A stretch of 64,000 nt of DNA, taken from contig NZ_JACAPG010000002.1 of NCBI RefSeq assembly GCF_013385825.1, positions 608,607-672,606 on the forward strand. Reading direction: 5' to 3'. A model generated the notes under the pieces. The model saw only the letters and a program-made list of their open reading frames with translations. It did no database searches and was not told where the DNA came from. Below, piece by piece: positions 36,479 to 45,327 of this stretch. Each line of letters begins with the position of its first letter. Position 1 is the first letter of the stretch. A program made the position numbers and the translations under genes. The stretch comes from Pseudomonas reactans. GTDB taxonomy: Bacteria > Pseudomonadota > Gammaproteobacteria > Pseudomonadales > Pseudomonadaceae.

Positions 36479-38083
36479 CTAGCGGCAGCCCTCGGGTTGT
36501 GCCGACAGAACGTTGCACAGCACGAACAACCGCGCCCGCGCGCCGCCGCCATCCTGACGACTGAGTTCGCGCCAGCCTTCGGGCAGCGGGGCGAAATCGT
36601 CGGGGGCTTCGTTGCTGCTGATCAACCACACGCGGCGGGTCTCGGCGGGCAGTGCCGACAGGTGGTCGAGGTAGATGCGCCCGCCATCCTGGTCCACCAG
36701 GGTGCCGAAGCCGTAGGCATTCGGCCGGGTGGGTGTGCCGTCGGGTTTGGGCGGGGTGAAGAGCTGCAACTGGGCGTCGGTCTGGTCGTAATACACATAA
36801 CTGAGGTACCACATCATGTCGCTGAGGACGATGCGGTCGTCTTCCTGATAGTTGCGGTTGACGAACTCCACCGGCACGTTGAATTGGTCGTGTTCATCTA
36901 CCGTGAAGTTGTTCTTCAAGCCCACCAGCTCCACGCCGACAAACAGCACGAACAGTGCTGCCCCCAGTAATGAAAACCGTGATGGCAGACGATCGATGGC
37001 CATCGCCAGCAGGATCGGCAAACCCAGGGCATACACCGTCAGGTAACGTTCGATAAACACCGGGGAAATAAATGACACCCCGTAGACCAACAGCAGTGGC
37101 AACAGGAAAAACAGCGCCAACAGGCTGGCCGGCCGATAGCGCTCACGGTCACGCCAAGCGGTGGCAAACACGACAGCCACCAGTAGCAACGGGAACAGCC
37201 AGAACAGCGGCGACCAGAAACCGACACCTTCGTCTTGAAGCACAAACTGCCACATCATCGACGGCAGGGAGAACAGGCTGACCGGCTCTTCCCAGCCAAT
37301 ATCACCGCCCACCTTGAGCTGCTCGACATGCTGCACCAAGTCCAGCAGGTTCGGCAGCCAAGGCAGGTACAGCAGCACAATCGTGGCGTTGGCCACCCAC
37401 CACGCCGGGCGCGTGATCAGGCGTTGGTCGCGCGGCACCGTGCCACTCAGCACGCCCAGGTAAGCCCAATGCACCAGCACACACAGCGCGGTGAAGTAAT
37501 GGGTGTAGAAACCGGCCGTCATCAACACGACATACGCCACCAGATACCGCGTGCGCTCAGGTTGGCGTACCCAGTAAACCAGCGCCAGCGTGGCGCCCAG
37601 CAGCCACACACCCAGCAGCGAATACATGCGCACTTCCTGGCTGTAGCGCACCGCCGTCGGCAACAGCGCCAGCAGTATCCCTGCCAGCACCGCCGCACGG
37701 CGGGTGGACAGTTGCCGCGTCAGCCAGATGCCCAAGCCCACGACGACCACGCCGGGAATGGCACTCATGCCGCGAATCGACCAGATGCTGTCGCCGAAGA
37801 GTTCGATCCAGCCGCGCAGCAGGAAAAAATACAACGGCGGGTGTACATCGTGTGCCGCGTGGAACCACAGGTCGCCCAAGGCGTATTCGCTGAGCAGCAG
37901 GCTAGAGCCCTCGTCGCCCCAAATCGCCGCCGACGTCAGGTTATAAAAACGCAGGGCCATGGCCAGCGCCAGGATCGGCACCCACCAGAGACGGCTGATC
38001 CAGCCGGCACCTTCCCAACTGAAGCGGTTGAGTGCGGGTAACGTCCCGACCTTTTCGTTTTGCTCTACCACAGACCGACGCAC
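36479..38083 (-). CDS. GT39/ArnT-like glycosyltransferase, membrane-embedded
   Basis: A 534-residue protein with about 10-12 membrane segments. The first periplasmic loop contains IWGDEGSSLLLSEYALGDLW, with the acidic pair of the polyprenyl-phosphate-sugar transferases, followed by DVHPPLYFFLLRGWIELFG. Such enzymes move sugars from a lipid-phosphate donor to lipid A or to proteins and glycans on the periplasmic side. The acceptor is unknown. The ORF opens with GTG at 38083; a second GTG four codons later is better spaced from a GAGG. It is divergent from the 38252 gene. Confidence 0.85.
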   Translation of the reverse strand: MRRSVVEQNEKVGTLPALNRFSWEGAGWISRLWWVPILALAMALRFYNLTSAAIWGDEGSSLLLSEYALGDLWFHAAHDVHPPLYFFLLRGWIELFGDSIWSIRGMSAIPGVVVVGLGIWLTRQLSTRRAAVLAGILLALLPTAVRYSQEVRMYSLLGVWLLGATLALVYWVRQPERTRYLVAYVVLMTAGFYTHYFTALCVLVHWAYLGVLSGTVPRDQRLITRPAWWVANATIVLLYLPWLPNLLDLVQHVEQLKVGGDIGWEEPVSLFSLPSMMWQFVLQDEGVGFWSPLFWLFPLLLVAVVFATAWRDRERYRPASLLALFFLLPLLLVYGVSFISPVFIERYLTVYALGLPILLAMAIDRLPSRFSLLGAALFVLFVGVELVGLKNNFTVDEHDQFNVPVEFVNRNYQEDDRIVLSDMMWYLSYVYYDQTDAQLQLFTPPKPDGTPTRPNAYGFGTLVDQDGGRIYLDHLSALPAETRRVWLISSNEAPDDFAPLPEGWRELSRQDGGGARARLFVLCNVLSAQPEGCR

Positions 38084-38251
38084 CTCGATTCCCCTGATTG
38101 CCCAAGCGCAAACACCGCCACTCTAGGACAAAAGACCCAGGCTGGCTGCTGGAATCGGACAAATCAGCAATTTGTGCAGGGCTTCTCCGAAGCAACCTTA
38201 GGAACACGCTATTATTGCCCTCCTCCAAGGACTCAGGATCAAGGACACGTC

Positions 38252-40420
38252 ATGCGCATCGGTTTTCTGTCACCCCTGGCACTGGCACTGCTTGCCGGCA
38301 TCACCCAACAGGCCCAGGCCAGCTCTGACGACTCGTGTTACCCCGATTGGCGCGTCTCGCGTGACAGCCTCGATTCCTGCAGTAACCTGCCCTTCCTCAG
38401 CCCCGGCAATGACAGTCGCGTCAACCTGCGCCTGCTGCTGGCGGACAAACAGGCCGAACCGCTTACCCCTAACGCCCTGAGCGAAGATGATCTGTCCCAG
38501 GGCTTTGGCCTGGTGCCCTTCCCGGTCTATCGCCTGGCGCCTATCCCCGCGACAAACGATGAGCCCGACAACAAGCCGGACAATTCACGCACTGCCGAAC
38601 TCGAGACCCTACTCAAGCCCCTGGGCATCCAGCGCGACGAGTACGAGAGCGCAGGCGAAGCGTTCCTGACTGGCGAAGGCAGCCGTTGCCGCAGCAACGA
38701 TGATGACAGCGCCACGGCCTTCATCAGCCAGGTGATCAAGGCCGACATGCCGGCAGCCGAGCGTGAGTTGTTGGTAAAGGCGCGCTTGCAACTGCTCAAG
38801 GCCTGTTCGTGGGAAGGCCAGGTGGTGGACGCCCAGCAGATCCAGTCCAACGACGGCCAACTGTTCCGCACCTACCTGCAAGCCGCCGCCGACTTCTACA
38901 GCGGTCGCTTTGGTGACGCTGAGCGCGGTTTCGCCGCCGCCAACGCCAGCCAAGTGCCTTGGCTGAAGGAAACCGCGCTGTATATGACTGCGCGCACGTC
39001 TTTGAACCAGGCCCAGGCCGAAGCCTTTGACGAGTACGGCATACCGCAGCTTGAGCATGTGGATAAGTCCGCCCTGAGCCATGCCGAGGAAGGCTTTCTC
39101 GGTTACCTGAAAACTTATCCACAGGGCGACTACCTGGCCTCCGCCCGTGGCCTGTTGCGCCGTGTCTATTGGCTGGCCGGTGACAACACCAAGCTCGCCG
39201 AGGCCTTCGGCTGGGCAATGACCGAGGCAACGGACGCACAGCGCAATGTGTCGGTGGATGAGCTGGTGGAGGAAGTCGACCTCAAGCTGTTGATGGTCAA
39301 TAGCGAAACCGTCAGCACGCCGATGATCCAGTTTGTCAGCGACCTGATGGTGATGCGCGGTGGCAACCAGCCCGCCCTCTCCCGCACCGACCTGGAAAAG
39401 CAGAAAGCTGCGTTTTCCAGCGCGCCGGAGCTGTATGACTACTTGCTCGCGGTGTCTGCGCTCTATACCGAGCATCAGCCGGACGCTGCGCTGAAACTAT
39501 TGCCCCAGAACGTGCCGTCGAGCCTGAATTACTTTGCCTTCAGCCAGCAGACCCTGCGCGCGCTGGCGCTGGAAGCCAAGCAAGACTGGAAAGGCGCCGA
39601 ATCCCTCTGGCTGCAATTGCTGCCGCTGGCAAAATTGCCGCTGCAACGCGACCAGCTGGAATTGGCGCTGGCGATGAACTACGAACGCAGCGGCCAGTTG
39701 GCCAAGGTGTTTGCCGCCGATTCGCCGATCAGCGCCAAGCAGGTGCGTTACATCCTGCTGCGCAACGTCGCCGGTCCCGAGTTGCTGCGCCAGCAGATCG
39801 CCCAGGCCAGCGATCCGCTGGAACGCCAGACCGCACAATTCGTGCTGCTCTACAAAGACCTGCTGCGCGGTCAGTACGCCACCTTCGCCGACGACCTCAA
39901 GCAACTGCCAGCCTCCGCTCCGGATGACAAACTGGGCACCAGCCTGGGCTACGTCTACAGCGCCAGCCAGACCTTGAAATTGTTCCAGTGGAACGGCGAC
40001 AAAGCCGAGTCCGGCTACGCCTGCCCGAGCATCACGCAAATCGCCGCGACCTTGCAGAGCGATGCCAAACACCCACAGGGCCTGAACTGCCTGGGTGAGT
40101 TCATCCTGCGTAACGGCCTGGACGGCATGCCGTTGGAACAGGCACGCGCCGCCGGTAGCCTGGGCAGCAGCGCATCGGACTTCAAGGGTGAAACCTTCTC
40201 GCGCCTGGACGGCTACAAACAGGTGATCGGCAACGCCAAGGCCCCCAAGAATGACAAGGCCTACGCCCTGTTCCGCGCCATCAATTGCTACGGGCCGTCG
40301 GGCTACAACAGTTGCGGCGGCGTCGATGTGGAGCCTGCGGTGCGCAAGGCCTGGTTCCGCCAGCTGAAAACCAGCTACGCCGATACCCAGTGGGGCAAAT
40401 CGCTGCAGTACTACTGGTGA
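38252..40420 (+). CDS. Large periplasmic/outer-membrane-associated protein, helical-repeat (TPR-like)
   Basis: From the ATG at 38252 (AAGGACACG upstream) the protein has 722 residues and a signal peptide (LALALLAGITQQAQA). The rest is almost wholly helical, with repeats resembling TPRs, such as FYSGRFGDAERGFAAANASQ and GDYLASARGLLRRVYWLAGD. It has several Cys pairs. It is probably a periplasmic protein-interaction scaffold; I do not recognise a named family. It is translationally coupled to the following DUF3142 gene, and divergent from the glycosyltransferase gene. The in-frame extension upstream to 38060 lacks a ribosome site. Confidence 0.7.
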   Translation: MRIGFLSPLALALLAGITQQAQASSDDSCYPDWRVSRDSLDSCSNLPFLSPGNDSRVNLRLLLADKQAEPLTPNALSEDDLSQGFGLVPFPVYRLAPIPATNDEPDNKPDNSRTAELETLLKPLGIQRDEYESAGEAFLTGEGSRCRSNDDDSATAFISQVIKADMPAAERELLVKARLQLLKACSWEGQVVDAQQIQSNDGQLFRTYLQAAADFYSGRFGDAERGFAAANASQVPWLKETALYMTARTSLNQAQAEAFDEYGIPQLEHVDKSALSHAEEGFLGYLKTYPQGDYLASARGLLRRVYWLAGDNTKLAEAFGWAMTEATDAQRNVSVDELVEEVDLKLLMVNSETVSTPMIQFVSDLMVMRGGNQPALSRTDLEKQKAAFSSAPELYDYLLAVSALYTEHQPDAALKLLPQNVPSSLNYFAFSQQTLRALALEAKQDWKGAESLWLQLLPLAKLPLQRDQLELALAMNYERSGQLAKVFAADSPISAKQVRYILLRNVAGPELLRQQIAQASDPLERQTAQFVLLYKDLLRGQYATFADDLKQLPASAPDDKLGTSLGYVYSASQTLKLFQWNGDKAESGYACPSITQIAATLQSDAKHPQGLNCLGEFILRNGLDGMPLEQARAAGSLGSSASDFKGETFSRLDGYKQVIGNAKAPKNDKAYALFRAINCYGPSGYNSCGGVDVEPAVRKAWFRQLKTSYADTQWGKSLQYYW

Positions 40421-41121
40421 AACACCTGTGGCTCGGCTTGCTATTGCTGGCAAGCCCAGCCTTCGGCGCCGTCGACGCCCGCGACTATGACGCCTTCTGG
40501 CTGTGGAGCGGCGTATCACCACAGCCGGTGCTCAAGCAGGCGAAAACCCTGTACATCCTCCAGGGCCAGATCAACGCCAAGCGCCGCACGCCCCAGCGCG
40601 GCGTGCAGATGATTGCCCAAGGCATCAGCGTGCCGCGCCTTACCGAAGGCGACATCTGGATCGTCTACCGCGCCCACACCCTGCACTGGCCCGAGCAGGT
40701 CTACCGCCAACTGTTCGGCCAGGTGCAACGCTGGCGCGATGCAGGCAACCCGGTCATCGGCATTCAGATCGACTTCGACGCCCGCACTCAGTACCTGCAT
40801 GAATACGCCGACTTCCTGCGCGACCTGCGCCAGCGCCTGCCCGCCGACCTGCGCCTGAGCATCACCGGCTTGATGGACTGGAGCAGCAACGCTGACCCGG
40901 CTGCCATCGCTCAACTCAAAGGGGTGGTGGATGAAGTGGTGGTGCAAACGTATCAGGGGCGGCACAGCATCCCGGATTACGCGGCGTATTTGCCACGGAT
41001 GAACCGGTTGGGGTTGCCGTTCAAGATTGGCTTGATTCAGGGTGGAACGTGGGAGGCACCAAGGTATTTGCAGGGGAACGAGTGGTTTCGGGGGTACGTG
41101 GTGTTCTTGCAAAACCCATGA
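40417..41121 (+). CDS. DUF3142 protein, exported
   Basis: Its GTG start (40417) overlaps the preceding stop as GTGA, so the 234-residue protein is made by re-initiation. It has a signal peptide (LWLGLLLLASPAFG), then a glycosidase-like TIM-barrel look: LYILQGQINAKRRTPQRGV, GNPVIGIQIDFDARTQYL, LRLSITGLMDWS and KFKIGLIQGG-type strands. The DIDFD-like and MDWS motifs are typical of DUF3142. An earlier in-frame extension is inside the upstream gene and is rejected. A role in polysaccharide or glycan metabolism is possible but unproven. Confidence 0.8.
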   Translation: MKHLWLGLLLLASPAFGAVDARDYDAFWLWSGVSPQPVLKQAKTLYILQGQINAKRRTPQRGVQMIAQGISVPRLTEGDIWIVYRAHTLHWPEQVYRQLFGQVQRWRDAGNPVIGIQIDFDARTQYLHEYADFLRDLRQRLPADLRLSITGLMDWSSNADPAAIAQLKGVVDEVVVQTYQGRHSIPDYAAYLPRMNRLGLPFKIGLIQGGTWEAPRYLQGNEWFRGYVVFLQNP

Positions 41122-41136
41122 GGGTTCACCATGACC

Positions 41137-41239
41137 TGTAGGAGCGAGCTAGCTCGCGAAAGACGTCAACGATAACGCAGCGCTATCAGGTAGCCGCGCG
41201 TCGTCAATACGTTTTTCGCGAGCAAGCTCGCTCCTACAG
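41137..41239. repeat. REPIN (inverted REP doublet)
   Basis: TGTAGGAGCGAGCTAGCTCG ...CGAAAG at 41138-41161 is matched inverted by TTTTTCGCGAGCAAGCTCGC ...TCCTACA at 41212-41239. A spacer of about 50 bases separates them. It lies between convergent genes and could fold as one long hairpin, ending both transcripts. The left copy has AGCTAGCTCG where the right has AGCTTGCTCG, a one-base change. Confidence 0.9.
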
Positions 41240-41250
41240 TGGGTGGGGAA

Positions 41251-43704
41251 CTACCAATCGTAGGTCAGGCTCGACACCACCGTGCGCCCTTCGCCGTAAT
41301 AGCAATCCAGGTTACTGGTGCACTGCGATACGTAGGTCTTGTTGGTGAGGTTCTGCACGTTCATCGCCAGTTTCACGCCCTTGAGTTTCAACGGTGATCG
41401 GCTCAGGTCGTAGCTCAGGCTGGCGTCGTAAACGCTGTAGGAAGGCACGGTAAAGGCGCCTTCGTAGTAGTCGCCCAGGCTTTGCCGCGCATAACGCACA
41501 CCCAGGCCGGCGCCGAGACCGGCCAGCGGCGTGTCGCCGAGCACGCTGTAGTTGACCCACAGCGACGCGGTGAGCGGCGAGATGCCGGCCGGGTGCCGAC
41601 CTTCGCGACCGTCGTTGTCCTTGGTGTATTTGATGTCGTTGCGTGAAGCCGACGCGACGATGTCCCAAGCATCGCTGAGGACGGCCTTGGCTTCCAATTC
41701 CACACCGCGTGAGCGCATGGCGCCGCTTTGGGTGCTGAAGGTGGTGTCGACAGGGTTGGTGGTGAGTACATTTTCCTGGTCCAGCTGATAGACCGAGACC
41801 TGTACGAAACTCTTCTGGCCAGGCGGCTGGTACTTCACGCCGACTTCATATTGGTTACCAGTGGACGGCTCGAATGGCTTCTGGTTGGCGTCGGTGCCGG
41901 CCAGCGGCAGGAAGGACTCCGTATAGCTGACAAACGGCGCCACGCCGTTATCGAACAGGTACACCAGGCCCGCACGCCCCGTGAATGCCTGATCTTTGCT
42001 GGCAAAGCGGGTGTCGGTCAGGGGTTCCTTGTTCACTACATTGGCCCAGTCGTAGCGCCCGCCCAGCACCAACGCCCATTTATCCCACTTGATCTGGTCC
42101 TGCACGTACAGGCCGGTCTGGGTGATGGTGCGGTCCCAGCGGTATGGCTGGCCAAAATTCAGGCGCTGGCCGTAGACCGGCTTGAACAGGTCGATGATCG
42201 GCGGGTTGCGGTCGTACAAGCCGTGGAACTGTGAGTTGGAGTGGTAGTAATCCAAGCCGAAGATCATCGTGTGAGCGAACGCACCGGTATCAAATTCCGC
42301 CTGGGCGATGCTGTCCACGCCAAACACTTTATTGTTTTGCGCCCAGTCCACACCGAAGCGTTGCAGGTAGCGTTGATCCTGTACGCCAGTGGCCGGGTTG
42401 GCGACGAAACGGTAGCCGTGCAACGGCGCGGTGTAGCGGTCATCGACCTCGGCATAACGTGCGTTCTGCTTGAGGGTCCAGGTGTCATTCAGGCGGTGGG
42501 AAATCTCGTAGCCCAGTGCGTATTGCTCGCGGTTGTACTGGTTGACGCCAGGCTCGCCGATGAACAGGTCGCGCTTGATCTTGCCATTGGGGTTGGCCCA
42601 CAGCGTGCCGGACGCCGGCAAACCCTGGGCTTCGGGTACGCCTTTGTCTTTCTGGTACTGCGCGAACACCGTCACGCTGGTGTCATCGTTCGGCCGCCAG
42701 GTGAGGCTCGGCGCGATGAACTGGCGCTTGTTTTCGACGTAGTTGATTTCGTCCTGGCCGTCATTGGCCAGGCCGGTCAGGCGATACAGAAATTGCCCTT
42801 GCTCGTCCAGCGGACCGCTCAGGTCGATGGCCGCGCTTTTGTGCTCGTAGGTGCCCGCTTCCAGCACCACTTGGTGGATCGGTGTTTCGCTGGGACGCTT
42901 GCTGACCATGTTGACGATGCCGCCGGGCTGGTTCTGCCCGTACAGCACGGAGGCCGGGCCCTTGAGCACTTCGATGCGTTCCAGGGAATACGGCTCGATC
43001 TGCAACGCGCCGCCGGTGCTGCCGCCGCCATAAGGCAAGTGCAGACCGTCGAGGTACAGGGGCGTAGGCGAGAAGCCGCGAGAGGTCGGCTCATCGAACA
43101 ACTTCACCCGATCGGCGAAACCACCCGCGCTCATGCCCGGGGTGTAGAGCAACGCCTGGGTCACACTTTGGGCCCCACGTGCCTTGATCTCGGCGGCGGT
43201 GATCACGTTGATGGTCTGGGGAATTTCCACCAGTGCCGAATCGGTCTTGCTGCCCGATGCACTGCGCGTGGCGACAATACCGTCCACCGGGCCCCAGGCA
43301 TTTTCCTGGGCTTGCTCGCCGCTGATCTGCGTAGCGCCAAGTTGTAGCGGCCCGCCATTGGAAACCGCCTGCAACGACCAACCGCCCTGGGATTGCATCG
43401 CCATTAGGCCGCTGCCCGCCAGCAGCCGCTCCAGACCCGACCCGACGCCATAGCGCCCTTGCAGGCCCGCACTGCGCTTGCCTTCGGTCAGCGCGGCATC
43501 AACCGACAGCAAAATGCCCGACGCGCTGGCAAAGCGGTTCAGTGCCTGGTCGAGGCTGCCGGCCGGGATGTTGTAGCTGCGCAGCGCCTCGGTACTTTCT
43601 TCGGCATGGACCTGCGTCGGCACCATCGGCACCGTCGCCAGCAGGCTGACAAACACGCCACGGCGCAGGGCGCGGGCCAAGGGTTGGATTGGGTGGTGCG
43701 GCAT
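41251..43704 (-). CDS. TonB-dependent siderophore receptor with N-terminal signalling domain
   Basis: An 817-residue outer-membrane receptor with signal peptide (VFVSLLATVPMVPTQVHA). An STN signalling domain follows (YNIPAGSLDQALNRFASASG; YGVGSGLERLLAGSGL), then the plug (VEIPQTINVITAAEIKARGA; VLKGPASVLYGQNQPGGIVN) and a 22-strand-type barrel. It ends YDW rather than the usual Phe. The CTSNLDCYYGEGRTV tail resembles FhuA/FoxA hydroxamate receptors, so a ferric hydroxamate is a likely substrate. The STN domain contacts the adjacent FecR-like protein and switches on the sigma factor. Confidence 0.9.
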   Translation of the reverse strand: MPHHPIQPLARALRRGVFVSLLATVPMVPTQVHAEESTEALRSYNIPAGSLDQALNRFASASGILLSVDAALTEGKRSAGLQGRYGVGSGLERLLAGSGLMAMQSQGGWSLQAVSNGGPLQLGATQISGEQAQENAWGPVDGIVATRSASGSKTDSALVEIPQTINVITAAEIKARGAQSVTQALLYTPGMSAGGFADRVKLFDEPTSRGFSPTPLYLDGLHLPYGGGSTGGALQIEPYSLERIEVLKGPASVLYGQNQPGGIVNMVSKRPSETPIHQVVLEAGTYEHKSAAIDLSGPLDEQGQFLYRLTGLANDGQDEINYVENKRQFIAPSLTWRPNDDTSVTVFAQYQKDKGVPEAQGLPASGTLWANPNGKIKRDLFIGEPGVNQYNREQYALGYEISHRLNDTWTLKQNARYAEVDDRYTAPLHGYRFVANPATGVQDQRYLQRFGVDWAQNNKVFGVDSIAQAEFDTGAFAHTMIFGLDYYHSNSQFHGLYDRNPPIIDLFKPVYGQRLNFGQPYRWDRTITQTGLYVQDQIKWDKWALVLGGRYDWANVVNKEPLTDTRFASKDQAFTGRAGLVYLFDNGVAPFVSYTESFLPLAGTDANQKPFEPSTGNQYEVGVKYQPPGQKSFVQVSVYQLDQENVLTTNPVDTTFSTQSGAMRSRGVELEAKAVLSDAWDIVASASRNDIKYTKDNDGREGRHPAGISPLTASLWVNYSVLGDTPLAGLGAGLGVRYARQSLGDYYEGAFTVPSYSVYDASLSYDLSRSPLKLKGVKLAMNVQNLTNKTYVSQCTSNLDCYYGEGRTVVSSLTYDW

Positions 43705-43796
43705 TGCAGGACTCCCCGTGAGATCGCTTCTTGATTGGCTTTCAAGAGGTATCCCGAACGGGATGCAAAAACCGACAAGCGCAGGTGAAAAAATTT

Positions 43797-44747
43797 TCAG
43801 GCCCGTGCCTTAACCGTCACCCAGTAGCGCGTGACCTCTTGCACCTGTACCGGCAACGAGCGCTCCAGCGCGGCGAGGATGGCGTCGGTATCGTTCAGCG
43901 GAAACACGCCCGTCAACAGCAGCCCCGCCACCGCCTGATCACACCGCAGCAGCCCCGGACGGTAACGACTCAGTTGCGCCACGAACTCGCCCAACGGCTG
44001 GCGCTCGGCGATCAGGCGGTGTTCGGTCCAACTGCTGGTATTGGCGCTCACCGCTGCCAACGCCGAGCTTTGGCGTTGGTTGAACCACAGGCTGTCACCG
44101 GCGTTCATCTGCACGGCTGCGCCGTGTAACGGCGTCACGCGAACGCGGCCTTCGTACAGGTCGACACGGCTGCCATCGACCAGTTCACGCACCGCAAAAC
44201 GGGTGCCCAGCGCCTGCACGTCACCGGCTGGGGTTTCGACGATCAAAGGGCGAACGGGGTCGTGGCCGCTGGTCAGCAGGATCTCGCCGCGGATCAGGCG
44301 GATACGCCGCTCGCTGGCGCTGAAATGCAGGTCGACCGCGCTGTCGCTGTTGAGGTCCAGGCGCGTGCCATCGCTGAGGGTAACGTGGTGAATCTCGCCG
44401 GTGCGGGTGCGGTATTCGGCGAAGGCGGCGTGCCAAGGTTCGCTGCGTTGCACCAGGTAGCCGCTGCCACCGGCCACCAACAGCACGCCGAGCAGCTTGA
44501 GCGCAGCGCGGCGCTGTGTGTCCGGCGTGTCGCGCAACACCGCACGAGCGCTGTCGGCGGGCACGCTGCCGAGGGTTTGCTGCAACTGCTGCAAACGCTG
44601 CCAGGCACGGCGATGCTCCGGGTCGGCAGCCTGCCAGCGGGTAAACGCCTGGCGTTGTTCGCCTTGCAGGTCGCCGCCCCATTGCAGCATCAGCCATTCG
44701 CTGGCCTGTTCGACAATCGCCGGGGCGATGGGTGCGTCGTGTCTCAT
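43797..44747 (-). CDS. FecR-family anti-sigma/signal-transfer protein
   Basis: A 316-residue protein. The N-terminal part has the DUF4880 pattern (ASEWLMLQWGGDLQGEQRQAFTRW, ADPEHRRAWQRL). One membrane segment lies near 83-100 (LKLLGVLLVAGGSGYLV). The FecR domain follows (VTLSDGTRLDLNSDSAVDL, RIRLIRGEILLTSGHD, VDLYEGRVRVTP). It senses the loaded receptor in the periplasm and releases the sigma factor in the cytoplasm. Its ATG overlaps the sigma stop by four bases. The gap to the receptor gene is about 90 bases. Confidence 0.92.
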   Translation of the reverse strand: MRHDAPIAPAIVEQASEWLMLQWGGDLQGEQRQAFTRWQAADPEHRRAWQRLQQLQQTLGSVPADSARAVLRDTPDTQRRAALKLLGVLLVAGGSGYLVQRSEPWHAAFAEYRTRTGEIHHVTLSDGTRLDLNSDSAVDLHFSASERRIRLIRGEILLTSGHDPVRPLIVETPAGDVQALGTRFAVRELVDGSRVDLYEGRVRVTPLHGAAVQMNAGDSLWFNQRQSSALAAVSANTSSWTEHRLIAERQPLGEFVAQLSRYRPGLLRCDQAVAGLLLTGVFPLNDTDAILAALERSLPVQVQEVTRYWVTVKARA

Positions 44748-45253
44748 TCGGCGTAGGCCACTTGGTAGCAGGCGACGATGGCGCGGGTCATGTACTTCTG
44801 CACCGAGCTGACGGAAACGCCCAAGCGCTCCGCGACCTGTCCATAACTCAGGCCTTCGAACTGCGACAGCAAAAACGCCTGGCGTACGTTATCGGGCATG
44901 CGGTCGAGCATGGCGTCGATCTGCATCAGGGTTTCTAGGATCAGCGCGCGGGTTTCCAGGGAAGGCGATTCCGGCTCGGGCAAATGCGCGATGCTTTCCA
45001 GGTAGGCGCGCTCGATACGCAGGCGCCGCCATTGGTCGATCACCAGGTTGCGGGCAATCTGCGCCAGGTAGCTGCGGCTTTCCTTATCGCCGGGAAAACG
45101 CCCGGACACCAGCAGGCGCAGGAAGGTGTCCTGCGCCACGTCAGCCGCATGCTCACGGTCGCCCAGGCGCTTGCGCAGCCAGCCTTGCAGCCAGCCGTGA
45201 TGGTCGCGGTACAGGAGGTGAAGCTGTTGCTGGCCGTCAGTCGCGCTGTCCAT
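44744..45253 (-). CDS. FecI-type ECF sigma factor
   Basis: A 169-residue sigma factor from the ATG at 45253. Region 2 contains LYRDHHGWLQGWLRKRLGDRE, AADVAQDTFLRLL and SYLAQIARNLVIDQWRR; region 4 contains MPDNVRQAFLLSQFEGLSY and LGVSVSSVQKYMTRAIVACY, typical of iron-starvation sigma factors. It would direct transcription of the receptor gene (and perhaps the operon) when the FecR-like protein signals. A Fur-like site overlaps the upstream region. The longer ORF extends to 45283 but lacks support. Confidence 0.92.
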   Translation of the reverse strand: MDSATDGQQQLHLLYRDHHGWLQGWLRKRLGDREHAADVAQDTFLRLLVSGRFPGDKESRSYLAQIARNLVIDQWRRLRIERAYLESIAHLPEPESPSLETRALILETLMQIDAMLDRMPDNVRQAFLLSQFEGLSYGQVAERLGVSVSSVQKYMTRAIVACYQVAYAE

Positions 45254-45275
45254 GAAAAAGCTCAGATACACTATT

Positions 45276-45294
45276 GAGAGCAATTATCATTACA
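45276..45294. promoter_or_regulatory. Fur-box-like site upstream of fecI
   Basis: Compared with GATAATGATAATCATTATC, the 19 bases here match at 12 positions, including the whole ATCATTA half. The site lies 23 bases before the sigma-factor ATG, where iron-bound Fur would block transcription. Confidence 0.6.
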
Positions 45295-45327
45295 GTTTAT
45301 TTGGCGACTGACAAAAACTCTTTGTAC

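Noticed and set aside
40285..41121. A longer form of the DUF3142 gene starting at 40285.
   Set aside because: The added part lies within the preceding gene and would place the signal peptide in the middle of the protein.
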